Shown: positions 1 through 7,944 of the stretch, one piece after another
Layout of the letters: each line of letters begins with the position of its first letter
Numbering within the stretch: position 1 is the first letter of the stretch
DNA from: a virus
IMG/VR virus record: IMGVR_UViG_3300033571_006362
Span: 1 to 27,529 of that record
Strand: one strand, 5' to 3'
DNA length: 27,529 bases
Translations under genes and position numbers: made by a program
The notes under the pieces: generated by a model
What the model was told of the DNA's origin: nothing
The model's input: only the letters and a program-made list of their open reading frames with translations
Databases searched by the model: none

Positions 1-818
1 CTGCCTTGGGGATGGACGAGCTTCGCATGCGAGCGGAGGGCGAGTTCACCACGGAAAGCACGCTCATGTACCCGTCGTTCAATCCTGCTGTGCATGTTCT
101 GCGGCGAGAGGATCTACCCGATGGACGGGTTCCGGCCGACTGGACGCGCTATGTTGCAATCGATCCTGGCCACACGGTCCTTGCGTGCGTGTTTGGAGCG
201 GTTCCCCCAGATGAAAAGTTCCTTCTCATCTACGACGAACTGTACATCCGCCAAGCCAATGCGCTGATCTTCGGGGAGCAGTTCGCCCAGAAGGCAGACG
301 GGCAGAGCTACCGGACATTCATCATCGACATGCACGGCGGCATGCTCAGAGACTTAGGCTCCGGTCGCCTTCCCCATGAACTGTACTCAGAGGAACTCAA
401 GAAGCGCGGCATCAAGTCGCAGATGAGCGGCTACGGGTTTATCCCCGGCTCTGACGACATCCCGGCCCGCACGGCGCTCGTCCGACAGATGCTCCACATC
501 CGGGGAGACGGTTCGACCAAGCTGAAGTTCTTGGACGGTGCGTGCCCGAATCTCATGCGCGAGATCCGCCGCTACCGCAAGAAGACGACGAGCGTCAACG
601 GCCAGGTGTATGTCACCGACGAGCCGCAGAGCCGCGGGGAAGTCCACGCCATTCAGAGCGTGGAGTACCTCTGCGCTTACGAACCAAAATACCACGCACC
701 CCCAAAGACCTATGGCCCCGATCCATGGTGGGTGCGTTACCTCGCGGATAAACGCCGCAGGCAGCAGTCGTCCGAAGACAACTGCATTGTTCTCGGGCCA
801 ATGGGGAGTAGACGATGA
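1..818 (+). CDS. terL: Terminase large subunit, C-terminal nuclease part (5' partial)
   Basis: The frame is open to the left edge, so only the C-terminal ~270 residues are present and the ATPase domain lies upstream of the window. The visible part fits the RNase H-like nuclease that cuts concatemeric DNA during packaging. Counting from the TTG at 6, there is a beta strand ending in the first catalytic-type Asp (YVAIDPGHT, D53), then YDELYI (D77/E78), then FIIDMHGG (D108), and a further acidic pair at D150/D151. This spacing is typical of TerL nucleases. The C-terminus is basic (DKRRRQQ). Placement directly before the portal region supports the call. The stop TGA overlaps the next gene's ATG (ATGA), implying translational coupling. 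The family is fairly sure; the exact TerL type is not, because the ATPase motifs cannot be seen. Confidence 0.82.
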   Translation, partial: ALGMDELRMRAEGEFTTESTLMYPSFNPAVHVLRREDLPDGRVPADWTRYVAIDPGHTVLACVFGAVPPDEKFLLIYDELYIRQANALIFGEQFAQKADGQSYRTFIIDMHGGMLRDLGSGRLPHELYSEELKKRGIKSQMSGYGFIPGSDDIPARTALVRQMLHIRGDGSTKLKFLDGACPNLMREIRRYRKKTTSVNGQVYVTDEPQSRGEVHAIQSVEYLCAYEPKYHAPPKTYGPDPWWVRYLADKRRRQQSSEDNCIVLGPMGSRR

Positions 819-1135
819 CGAACGATTACGTGATGCCGACCGCGGAACTGGGCGACTGGGTGTTCTTCCGTGCCCATGAGGGTGCCGAAACAGTCCCGGC
901 CTTGGTGACCAAGGTCAGCCAGCGCACCCTGACCCTGTGGGCCTTGGCCCCCGGTTACGGCGGGAACGAGAAGCAGAGCGTCCACCATGTCACCGACCCG
1001 GGCGTGGCTGAGTTCCCGGCCTGGAAGGACTACGGATTCTGGGAACACAAGCCCCAGAAGAATGCGATTCTGGCCGAGAAAGTGGCCCTTCTGGAGAAGA
1101 GGGTAGCGGAGTTGGAGAGCCGAAAGGGCAAGTGA
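815..1135 (+). CDS. Small hypothetical protein with C-terminal coiled coil
   Basis: 106 residues. I do not recognise the family. The first ~75 residues look like a small beta-rich fold (GDWVFFR, PALVTKV, TLTLWALAP), and the last ~30 form a heptad-like helix rich in Leu, Lys and Glu (LAEKVALLEKRVAELE), suggesting oligomerisation. The ATG overlaps the terminase stop (ATGA), so it is probably translated by coupling with terL. A role in packaging or head structure is inferred only from its position between terminase and portal. No signal peptide or membrane segment is visible. Confidence 0.7.
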   Translation: MTNDYVMPTAELGDWVFFRAHEGAETVPALVTKVSQRTLTLWALAPGYGGNEKQSVHHVTDPGVAEFPAWKDYGFWEHKPQKNAILAEKVALLEKRVAELESRKGK

Positions 1136-1160
1136 GGGCACTTACCTATAGGAGTTCTCC

Positions 1161-1868
1161 ATGCCGCCTAAAGCCGTGTTTGATGTTGCAAAAGCCGCCG
1201 CCCTTCACGCCAGCGGTCTGTCGCTGGCGGCGGTAGCCCGTCAGCCGGGAATGCCTTGCGCCAAAACCTTGGAAACGCATCTGAGGGAAATGGGCTACGA
1301 CGTCTGGAAGGGACGCCGGAAATTGGATGGAGTAAGCAAGGACAGGCTGTACGAATTGCATCACGCCCAAGACCTATCAGCGTCAGCGATAGGCGAGATA
1401 TTCCATTGCAGCGGCAGCGCAGTGAGAAGGAAGCTGGTGGAGCTTGGCATCCCGAAGGGGTCAGGCAACCACCGCGCAGCGACCGGACCACTGCACTGGA
1501 GTTGGAAGGGCGGCAGGCATGTCGATGCGCGCGGCTATGTGCGCGTGCGTTGCCCCGGCCACCCAAACGCCAGTAAATCTGGCTACGTTTTAGAACACCG
1601 CAAGGTAGCTTCCGACGCGATTGGAAGGGCGCTGCTTGCCGCAGAGGAGGTGCATCACATCGATGGTGACAAAACCAACAACATTCCTAGCAATCTGATT
1701 GTTGTCCCCAGCGGAAAGCACCAGCGACTGCACGCCGATGTAATGCGAGAATTGCAGGCTTTGCGACAAGAAGTGATGCGATTAACTGAAAGGTCTTCTG
1801 CAGGTCAGGCTTCGTCAGTGCCAAATAGCTCCAATCCGCAAACAGTAAACTGGAAGGTGATCGGATGA
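1161..1868 (+). CDS. HNH endonuclease (homing-type) with helix-turn-helix segments
   Basis: 235 residues. The N-terminal ~110 residues contain two helix-turn-helix-like stretches (LSLAAVARQPGMP and LSASAIGEIFHCSGSAVRRK), probably for DNA binding. The HNH nuclease follows: LEHRKVA, then EEVHHIDGDKTNN, then NLIVVPSGKHQRLH, giving the His-His/Asn/His pattern that coordinates a divalent metal. The C-terminal tail (ELQALRQEVMRL) is helical and ends in a Ser/Asn-rich stretch. A good ribosome-binding site (AGGAG at 1150-1154, 6 nt spacing) marks this ATG, and the stop overlaps the portal start (ATGA). Free-standing HNH enzymes between terL and portal are common in phages. Some are selfish homing elements, while others assist terminase cleavage; the sequence alone does not decide which. 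Confidence 0.85.
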   Translation: MPPKAVFDVAKAAALHASGLSLAAVARQPGMPCAKTLETHLREMGYDVWKGRRKLDGVSKDRLYELHHAQDLSASAIGEIFHCSGSAVRRKLVELGIPKGSGNHRAATGPLHWSWKGGRHVDARGYVRVRCPGHPNASKSGYVLEHRKVASDAIGRALLAAEEVHHIDGDKTNNIPSNLIVVPSGKHQRLHADVMRELQALRQEVMRLTERSSAGQASSVPNSSNPQTVNWKVIG

Positions 1869-3844
1869 GCTTGGACAAGCCTTTGCGGCCGATAGTGATG
1901 CGCTGGCAGGAGTGCATAAAAAATGCTCTTGCCCACAAGCGTCCGTTCACAGAGGACGGTGACGAGGCGATGAACTTCTTCGCGGGCGACCCAGACTTCA
2001 TGTGGAAGGATGGGTATGCCCGTGGAGAGAGGGGTTACAACAAGGGCATGACGCCCCCCGCGTTTCGCATGCAGGTGAACCGTGTGTGGGAGGCCGTCCG
2101 TTTGTTTACGGCAGTCATCCACCACCGGAACCCAAGCCGCGCGGTGACCCCCAAGGAATACCCCATCATTGGGCCAGCACTCCTTGGCATCCAGCCCCAG
2201 CCCCCCATCCCCGCCATGGGGCCGGACGGCCAGCCCATCATTGGTCCCGATGGCCAGCCGGTGATGATGCCAGACCCGGGCATGCAGATGTACCAGCAGG
2301 GCCTGCAAGATCAGCAGATGATGCTGGAGCGGCGCAGGCTCGTCTCCCGCCTCTTGGAAGACTACCTCAACTACACCCCCAACGAGCTTGACCTAAAGAA
2401 GCACTCGCGGAAGGTGGTGGAGGAAGCGTTCATTAAGGGTGCCGGTGTCTGGTGGCATGAACTTTATTCGCCTCCCGGGTCGCAGCTGAAGATGGCGGGC
2501 AGTTTCTACGACAGCATCGACAACTTGGTATGGGATCCAGATGCCGATGAGTTTGAGGACATCCGCTGGGCGGCGAGGAAGCGCGTCCAGCCTGTGGACG
2601 AGGTGATCCAGAAGTTCGGCCTTTCCAGGGAGGATTTGAAGGGGCACATCGAAAGCTACTCGTCACGCGGCGACAGCAACGAGCGCGGCTTTGAGTACAA
2701 GAAAAAGCTCGGGAAGACCAACGACCTCATCGTCTATTGGGAAATCTATTCCAAGACTGGGTTCGGTGACCGGCTCAAGAACGCCGACAAAGACCTCCGC
2801 GGCAAGTTCGATGCCTTCGGCCCCAACTGCTACATCGTTGTGGCAGAGGGCGTCGATTTCCCGTTGAACATGCCTGAGCAGATGCTGCAGGAGGAAGTGG
2901 ACGAGACGGGTGTTCCGCAGTCGATGTTCATGGCGGCGCAGTGGCCCATCCCATTCTGGGCAGAACCAGGCGGCTGGCCGTTCACTCCGCTGGTCTGGCA
3001 CGGCAAGCCAGGGTACAGCTGGCCCATCTCTATCATTCGTCCCGGCATCGGTGAGCTTCGGTTCATCAACTGGGCGATGAGCTTCCTTGCTACGCGCATT
3101 GCAACGAGCGCACAGGTGCTGATCGGTGTAGCGAAGTCCGCAGACCCGGATCTAAAAAGTAAGATTCTGGAGAAAGACGAGGGCGGGTTCAAGATTGTTG
3201 AAATCTCTGAAGCCATCGGCCGGTCGGTCAACGATGTGATCTCGGTGTTCCAGATGCCCGGTGTCACATCGGACATGTACCAGATCATCTCTGAGGTGAC
3301 CGCGCTGTTCGACCGTCGCGTGGGTCTGACAGAACTCATTTACGGCATGACCAGAAATTCCTTTAGGTCAGCTGCAGAAGCGACCGTGAAGGCTGAGCAG
3401 ATTTCGGTGCGGCCGGACGATTACGCAAATATCCTGGAAGACGCTCTGTCGCTCGTCGCCCGCAAGGAAGCGTTGCTTGCGCGGTGGTTGATTGGGCCGC
3501 AGGACGTTGCTCCCCTGCTTGGGCCTATGGCTGCACAGGCGTGGCAGATGCACGTACAGGGCGAAGACCCGGATTCAGTGGTGCGCGAGTATTCGTACCG
3601 CGTCGAAGCTGGGTCTGTGAAGAAGCCCAATAACGCCACGCGCATTGAGAACATCACGCAGGCGATGCAGATCCTTGCTCCGATCAGTCAGGGCTTGCTC
3701 CAGGCCGGACGGCCGGAACTGTTCAACGCCCTCTTGGAAGACTGGGGCAAGGCGATGAACGTCGATGTGAGCCGGTACATGGTGCCGCCTCCACCTCCAC
3801 CAGGACCGCCCCCCGAAGGACCGCCCAATGGAAATCCCGGTTGA
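1865..3844 (+). CDS. Portal (head-tail connector) protein
   Basis: 659 residues, a normal size for a podovirus portal. Portals form the dodecameric ring at the capsid vertex through which DNA is packaged and ejected. Characteristic segments are the N-terminal helical region with FRMQVNRVWEAVR (about 60-72), and SFYDSIDNLVWDPDADE (about 213-229) followed by WAARKRVQPVDEVIQKFG, a pattern I recognise from phage portals. A helical region later carries LTELIYGMTRNSFRSAAEA. Residues ~109-142 hold a Pro/Gly-rich insertion with two GPDGQP copies, possibly a surface loop. The C-terminus is a flexible polyproline tail (PPPPPPGPPPEGPP). It overlaps the HNH stop by 4 nt and the next gene by 17 nt. The call rests on these motifs plus context. 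Confidence 0.85.
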   Translation: MSLDKPLRPIVMRWQECIKNALAHKRPFTEDGDEAMNFFAGDPDFMWKDGYARGERGYNKGMTPPAFRMQVNRVWEAVRLFTAVIHHRNPSRAVTPKEYPIIGPALLGIQPQPPIPAMGPDGQPIIGPDGQPVMMPDPGMQMYQQGLQDQQMMLERRRLVSRLLEDYLNYTPNELDLKKHSRKVVEEAFIKGAGVWWHELYSPPGSQLKMAGSFYDSIDNLVWDPDADEFEDIRWAARKRVQPVDEVIQKFGLSREDLKGHIESYSSRGDSNERGFEYKKKLGKTNDLIVYWEIYSKTGFGDRLKNADKDLRGKFDAFGPNCYIVVAEGVDFPLNMPEQMLQEEVDETGVPQSMFMAAQWPIPFWAEPGGWPFTPLVWHGKPGYSWPISIIRPGIGELRFINWAMSFLATRIATSAQVLIGVAKSADPDLKSKILEKDEGGFKIVEISEAIGRSVNDVISVFQMPGVTSDMYQIISEVTALFDRRVGLTELIYGMTRNSFRSAAEATVKAEQISVRPDDYANILEDALSLVARKEALLARWLIGPQDVAPLLGPMAAQAWQMHVQGEDPDSVVREYSYRVEAGSVKKPNNATRIENITQAMQILAPISQGLLQAGRPELFNALLEDWGKAMNVDVSRYMVPPPPPPGPPPEGPPNGNPG

Positions 3845-4361
3845 AGTTAAACGCGCTGGCGAAGAAGCCATCGCAACGTACAAGCGTGCCCTGCCCTACG
3901 GCGAGAAGTGGGCCGCTATGGTCGCCATGCAAACGCCTCCCGGCACCAAGGGCACCGACCGTGCGTTTATGGAAGGCCGGATGAACAACCAGCAGCTGGA
4001 CGACATGCCCGTTCGCCAAGCCAAGTACGTAGCCGCAGAAGCCAAGAGTGCCGGTATCAACATCTCTGGCAAGCACTATGTGGGTGGGCTGGCTGACAAG
4101 CGAGGTTGGCGGGATCCCGAAGCGTGGGTGTCCAACAACGATGATGTCCTCAAAGTCGCCCACAAGCGCCGCCTCTCAGTGGCAGGCACGGTGAACTACG
4201 ACCCAGGCCCTGCGGATCCGAAGCGCAAGCTGATCAGCGAGTCGATTGTCAGGGAAGCGGTCGCCAAGGAGAAGAGGCTGAATCCTTCTGCAAAGGTAAG
4301 CGATCTCAGGGAGAAGGTGATTGAGACGCACGCCTATCGGGTAAAGGGGCGAGGCTTATGA
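3828..4361 (+). CDS. Hypothetical protein downstream of portal
   Basis: 177 residues; family not recognised. It is charged and largely helical at both ends (EVKRAGEEAIATYKRAL; ESIVREAVAKEKRL). Its centre is Gly/Trp-containing (KRGWRDPEAWVSNNDDVLKVAHKRR), which reads like a conserved block. It starts inside the last codons of the portal gene (17 nt overlap) and ends in an ATGA overlap with the first fibre gene, so it is translationally coupled on both sides. A scaffold or capsid gene might be expected here, but the protein is far too small for a major capsid protein and lacks the long highly charged helices typical of a scaffold. I therefore leave it without a function. Confidence 0.75.
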   Translation: MEIPVEVKRAGEEAIATYKRALPYGEKWAAMVAMQTPPGTKGTDRAFMEGRMNNQQLDDMPVRQAKYVAAEAKSAGINISGKHYVGGLADKRGWRDPEAWVSNNDDVLKVAHKRRLSVAGTVNYDPGPADPKRKLISESIVREAVAKEKRLNPSAKVSDLREKVIETHAYRVKGRGL

Positions 4362-5203
4362 AGGGCTATAGGCTCGTTCAGTTCCGGCGCGGCACCGCAG
4401 AGGAATGGCGCAACGAAAATCCCATTCTTGCCGCGGGCGAGATGGGCTATGAGCGGGATGTCGCTGTGTCAGTTGGGCCAGACGATGACACTTACGGCTA
4501 CTCCGATGCCGCCACTGGTACTGGGTTAATTAAAATTGGCGACGGGGTCACGCGCTGGACTGATCTTCCTTACCTGTTGACCTCATTGCGTGTGTCCGCG
4601 GTAGCTGGAAGCACAAATCAGACCATCACGCTTTCGGGCGATGCGTCTGGATCCGGTACGACTTCAATTACGGTGAACATTGCGTCCGGCGCGGTGACTA
4701 ACGGGAAGTTGGCAACGGTCAACACGGGCACGCTGAAAGGCAGGGCATCGGCTTCCGCTGGCTCTCCCGAAGACCTCACCCCATCGCAAGCCAAATCTAT
4801 TCTTGCGATTGTCCCTGGTGACATCACGGGCTTTGACACGCAAGTCCGTTCTAACCCGCTTAACCTTCATTCTGCTGCAACCGGCAGCTACAGCATGGGG
4901 GGGTACGGCCTGACGAACGTGGCTAATCCTACCAACGCCCAAGACGTTGCCACCAAAAGTTACTGTGACAATATCTCTACGGCCGTCCCCGCAATCTACG
5001 CTGGGCAAACTACCATAACCACCCTTGGAACCATTGCCACAGGAGTATGGCACGGCACGGCGATAGCAGTTTCCTATGGTGGTTTAGGGCTGACTTCTGC
5101 GGTAACTGGCCTGCTGAAGGGAAACGGCACTACCTACGTCGCCGCCGTTGCGGGCACTGATTATCTGGCACCTGCGTCCGATATCGACGGTGGTTCGTTC
5201 TAG
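4358..5203 (+). CDS. Tail-fibre-like protein with Mtd-type N-terminal domain
   Basis: 281 residues. The N-terminal ~70 residues match the attachment domain found on many phage fibres and on the major tropism determinant: VQFRRGTAEEW, ILAAGEMGYE, then IKIGDGVTRWTDLPYL. This domain normally fixes the fibre to the virion. The rest is a Ser/Thr/Gly/Ala-rich beta repeat region ending in LLKGNGTTYVAAVAGTDYLAP and a short IDGGSF terminus, typical of fibre shafts. No C-type lectin variable domain follows, so it is not a complete Mtd. The start overlaps the previous stop (ATGA). Its likely role is a fibre or fibre adaptor in host attachment. Confidence 0.75.
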   Translation: MKGYRLVQFRRGTAEEWRNENPILAAGEMGYERDVAVSVGPDDDTYGYSDAATGTGLIKIGDGVTRWTDLPYLLTSLRVSAVAGSTNQTITLSGDASGSGTTSITVNIASGAVTNGKLATVNTGTLKGRASASAGSPEDLTPSQAKSILAIVPGDITGFDTQVRSNPLNLHSAATGSYSMGGYGLTNVANPTNAQDVATKSYCDNISTAVPAIYAGQTTITTLGTIATGVWHGTAIAVSYGGLGLTSAVTGLLKGNGTTYVAAVAGTDYLAPASDIDGGSF

Positions 5204-5244
5204 TCGCGGGACACTAGTCTTTAGGGCCTATTCGCGGGAGTCTC

Positions 5245-6963
5245 ATGGCAACCATTCGCATAAAGCGCAGTAACACGGCCAGCGCAACCCCGTCCGCGCT
5301 GCAAGACGGCGAAATCGCCATTAACCAAGCGGATGGGAAGCTGTGGTATAGGACTTCGGCGGGTGGAGTTGCGTCCTTTGTTTCTGGTGTGACGGATGGC
5401 AGCAAGGGTGATATAACGGTTAGTGGATCTGGTGCAACGTGGACGATCAATGCAAATGCGGTGGTGACTGCCGACATCGCAGGCAGCGCCGTCACCTACG
5501 CCAAGATTCAGAACGTCTCTGCCACCGACCGACTGCTTGGCAGGTCTACCGCGGGGGCTGGGGTTGTTGAGGAAATTGCTTGCACGGCGGCGGGGAGAGC
5601 GTTGATCGACGACGCTGACGCTGCTGCTCAGCGCACCACGCTGGGGCTTGGGTCTATTTCCACGCAGGCGAGCAGTTCAGTAGCGATCACGGGCGGAAGC
5701 ATTAACGGCACTGCCATCGGCGCGACCACTGCATCGACCGGCGCGTTCACCACCGTGTCCACTACCGGCAACGTGGGCGTTGGCACCGCATCTCCAAACA
5801 ATCTGTTGGTTGTGTCGGCCGCTGACACCAGCAACTCTCTAACAAACTCATCTGCCGCAATCACCCTGGTTGTCGCTAATAGCGCTGCATTTGGGCGGGC
5901 CACCAACCTCAACTTCAACCAAGGCGACAGTTCTGCCGCGCAGCGCATAGCGACCATTGCGGGCGTGTATACCGCTTACAGCACCTCCGTTGGCGGTTCT
6001 TTGGCATTTAGCACTGCCGATGGCACTGGTGCGGTTACGGAGAGAATGCGTCTAAGCCATACCGGAAACCTTGGGGTCGGCACGGCTTCTCCTGTGGGTC
6101 GCTTGCATGTTTCCGGTCCCGACACCGCGGCTATCGCGCTGGTGGGGGGGCCAACGCACGGCGTGCGCATCGGTACCGTTTCTGCTGGCGGGACTATCGA
6201 AGCCGTGGATTCTACTGGGTCTGTTTCGTATCAGCCCCTTCTGATTGGCGGATCGGAAATACGACTACGCCTTAGCAACAGTGAGTTAGCACGCCTAACC
6301 TCCACTGGGCTTGGCATTGGCAGAACGGCCCCGGCTTCCGCGCTGGATGTTAACGGTGTCATCACTGCATCCCTCGGTTCTGTGACCGCACCCGCCCTCA
6401 CGTTTACCGGCTACTCCACTACAGGCATTTACTCGCCTGGCGCAGACCAGTGGGCTGTAACCACTGGAGGTGTCCAACGCATCCTCGTCTCTGCTGCGGG
6501 AAATGTCCAGGTTGGCGCGGGTGCAGTGAGCGGGTCGCGATACTTGGATATCGCCAACACGGATACGGGATCTAGCAGCGGCAGTGAAGTGCGACTGACA
6601 TCTGCGAACGTGGCTGGCGCAGCTACGGCCGCGGCTAGTCTGATTAAGTACAAGAACGGTCAATTCTCAATTCGGAACGCCGAAACAGACGCCGCTGCTT
6701 TCACTAGTTTCACTGTAGGAAGCACTGAGTGCTTGCGAGTGTCTGCGACAACTAGCAATTTCTCTACCAGCCTGACGGTTGGCGGCAGTGCAGTGATTTT
6801 GGCTACGGACGCACGCCTGTCAGACGCCCGCACTCCACTGTCTCACACCCAAGCTGCTTCCACCATTACCGGGCTAGCCGCCGTGGCTACATCTGGTTCG
6901 TACAACGATCTCACTAACCAGCCGACGATCCCGACGTTCGGCCGGTTCCTAGCCCTTTGTTGA
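5245..6963 (+). CDS. Tail-fibre protein with GVGTASP-type repeats
   Basis: 572 residues. The N-terminus (IRIKRSNTASATP, DGEIAINQADGKLWYR, about 4-40) is a second, related fibre attachment module. The shaft is low-complexity beta structure with recurring units such as GNVGVGTASPNNLLV, GNLGVGTASPVGRLHV and GLGIGRTAPASALDV, followed by GIYSPGADQWAV, all common in long phage fibres. The C-terminus contains SYNDLTNQPTIPT and then stops abruptly after FGRFLALC. There is no peptidase S74 chaperone domain, although many fibres with these repeats have one. The 41-nt gap before it carries an 8-bp direct repeat (TCGCGGGA at 5204-5211 and 5232-5239) and a GGGAG ribosome-binding site. Likely role: host recognition. 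Confidence 0.75.
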   Translation: MATIRIKRSNTASATPSALQDGEIAINQADGKLWYRTSAGGVASFVSGVTDGSKGDITVSGSGATWTINANAVVTADIAGSAVTYAKIQNVSATDRLLGRSTAGAGVVEEIACTAAGRALIDDADAAAQRTTLGLGSISTQASSSVAITGGSINGTAIGATTASTGAFTTVSTTGNVGVGTASPNNLLVVSAADTSNSLTNSSAAITLVVANSAAFGRATNLNFNQGDSSAAQRIATIAGVYTAYSTSVGGSLAFSTADGTGAVTERMRLSHTGNLGVGTASPVGRLHVSGPDTAAIALVGGPTHGVRIGTVSAGGTIEAVDSTGSVSYQPLLIGGSEIRLRLSNSELARLTSTGLGIGRTAPASALDVNGVITASLGSVTAPALTFTGYSTTGIYSPGADQWAVTTGGVQRILVSAAGNVQVGAGAVSGSRYLDIANTDTGSSSGSEVRLTSANVAGAATAAASLIKYKNGQFSIRNAETDAAAFTSFTVGSTECLRVSATTSNFSTSLTVGGSAVILATDARLSDARTPLSHTQAASTITGLAAVATSGSYNDLTNQPTIPTFGRFLALC

Positions 6964-6970
6964 GTAACCA

Positions 6971-7342
6971 ATGGCCAACCCAAACATCAATACACCGACA
7001 TCCTGCTACGCCAACAACGCCCTGCTCTCGCTAACGACAACTAGCGAAACGCTGCTTATTGCCAACGCCGCAGCGACCAACAAGGTGCTTCTGTTCGACT
7101 CAATTCTGGTGGCGAACACAGGCGCGGCAGGTGCGGACATCACCATATCGCAATACGCTGCCGCTACCAACACCGGCACTGCCTACCGGATCGCGAACAC
7201 CATCACTGTGCCTGCGAAGTCCACTCTTGTGATTGTCAGCAAGACCGCAGGAGTCAGCCTCAAAGAGGCACAGAGTCTGTATTGCACTGCGAGCGCAGCC
7301 AACGCACTGCATGTCGTTGCCTACTGGAAGGAATTCGCATGA
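6971..7342 (+). CDS. Small beta-rich structural protein (paralogue A)
   Basis: 123 residues, almost entirely predicted beta strands and rich in Ala, Thr and Asn. A recognisable pattern is TNKVLLFDSILVANTGAAG, then ITVPAKSTLVIV, then a C-terminal strand ALHVVAYWKEF. The same order (strand, IPAKTLFN, acidic turn, hydrophobic C-terminal strand) occurs in the protein at 7576-7944, so the two look like diverged duplicates. The stop overlaps the next ATG (ATGA). Such small proteins often sit in phage tail or fibre modules, but I cannot name the family. A virion surface or fibre-associated role is inferred from context only. Confidence 0.7.
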   Translation: MANPNINTPTSCYANNALLSLTTTSETLLIANAAATNKVLLFDSILVANTGAAGADITISQYAAATNTGTAYRIANTITVPAKSTLVIVSKTAGVSLKEAQSLYCTASAANALHVVAYWKEFA

Positions 7343-7572
7343 GGCGACTCCGCTCTCGCATAGTAGCCACCAAGCCGCATAACAAAGGTTTGCGAAGTGG
7401 AGTATTTGCAATCGACTCCGATCCCGACGACGACGGGATAATCGGTGGGCAGACATACATCGCATTGTGGCAGGGAATTGCAGACTCCGCGACTGTCGTT
7501 GATGACACGCCACCCGCCAATGTGCTGCTGCCGTTCTACTTTGAAGACACTTTGCCTTATTACTGGAGTTGA
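7339..7572 (+). CDS. Small hypothetical protein in fibre module
   Basis: 77 residues starting at an ATG that overlaps the preceding stop. An upstream extension in the same frame would run through the previous gene and is not used. The N-terminus is strongly basic (MRRLRSRIVATKPHNKGLR) and is followed by an acidic turn (DSDPDDDG), then QTYIALWQGIADSATVV and an aromatic C-terminus (FYFEDTLPYYW). It sits between the two related beta-rich proteins and is probably co-translated with them. No known domain is visible. The gene call rests on exact 4-nt coupling and a 3-nt gap to the next start; the function is unknown. Confidence 0.6.
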   Translation: MRRLRSRIVATKPHNKGLRSGVFAIDSDPDDDGIIGGQTYIALWQGIADSATVVDDTPPANVLLPFYFEDTLPYYWS

Positions 7573-7575
7573 CGC

Positions 7576-7944
7576 ATGCCTGCCCCCGATCTTGCTCGCC
7601 CGTCGAAAGTCGAAGCGAAACTCATCACCCGCGCACCGGCAAATGCGACTGCCATCACAGTGCTGACATGCCCTGCCAATGCAACAATTCGGCTGCGCAC
7701 AATGTATGTAACGAACACCCTCACCACCGCGCAGGTGTTTACGCTTTCCATCAATCGCGGAACCATCGGCGGCGGCGGCTCCTTTAATATGCACGCCGGT
7801 GTAACCATTCCGGCTAAGACTCTTTTCAACGCCACCACTATCGATGACGCGGTGTACCTAGAGGAGGGCGACAGCATTGCGTTCGCTCAGGCTTCTAGCA
7901 CTGCTGCTCTCAACCTATTTGTGTCCTACGAATTGGTGACCTAA
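7576..7944 (+). CDS. Small beta-rich structural protein (paralogue B)
   Basis: 122 residues, resembling the product of 6971-7342 in length and strand order. It contains TIRLRTMYVTNTLTTAQ, a Gly-rich turn, VTIPAKTLFNATTI, the acidic loop YLEEGDSIAFAQ and a terminal strand LNLFVSYELV. This arrangement suggests a small beta sandwich. It lies 3 nt after the previous gene, and its TAA overlaps the next ATG by one base (TAATG). A structural role in the tail or fibre complex is likely from context, but the family has no name I can give. Confidence 0.72.
   Translation: MPAPDLARPSKVEAKLITRAPANATAITVLTCPANATIRLRTMYVTNTLTTAQVFTLSINRGTIGGGGSFNMHAGVTIPAKTLFNATTIDDAVYLEEGDSIAFAQASSTAALNLFVSYELVT

Noticed and set aside
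3828-4361. Scaffold or capsid protein candidate downstream of portal
   Set aside because: 177 residues is too short for a major capsid protein, and the composition does not resemble a scaffold.
4358-5203. Possible diversity-generating retroelement target, because of the Mtd-type N-terminal domain
   Set aside because: There is no C-type lectin variable domain, no template/variable repeat pair and no reverse transcriptase anywhere in the window.
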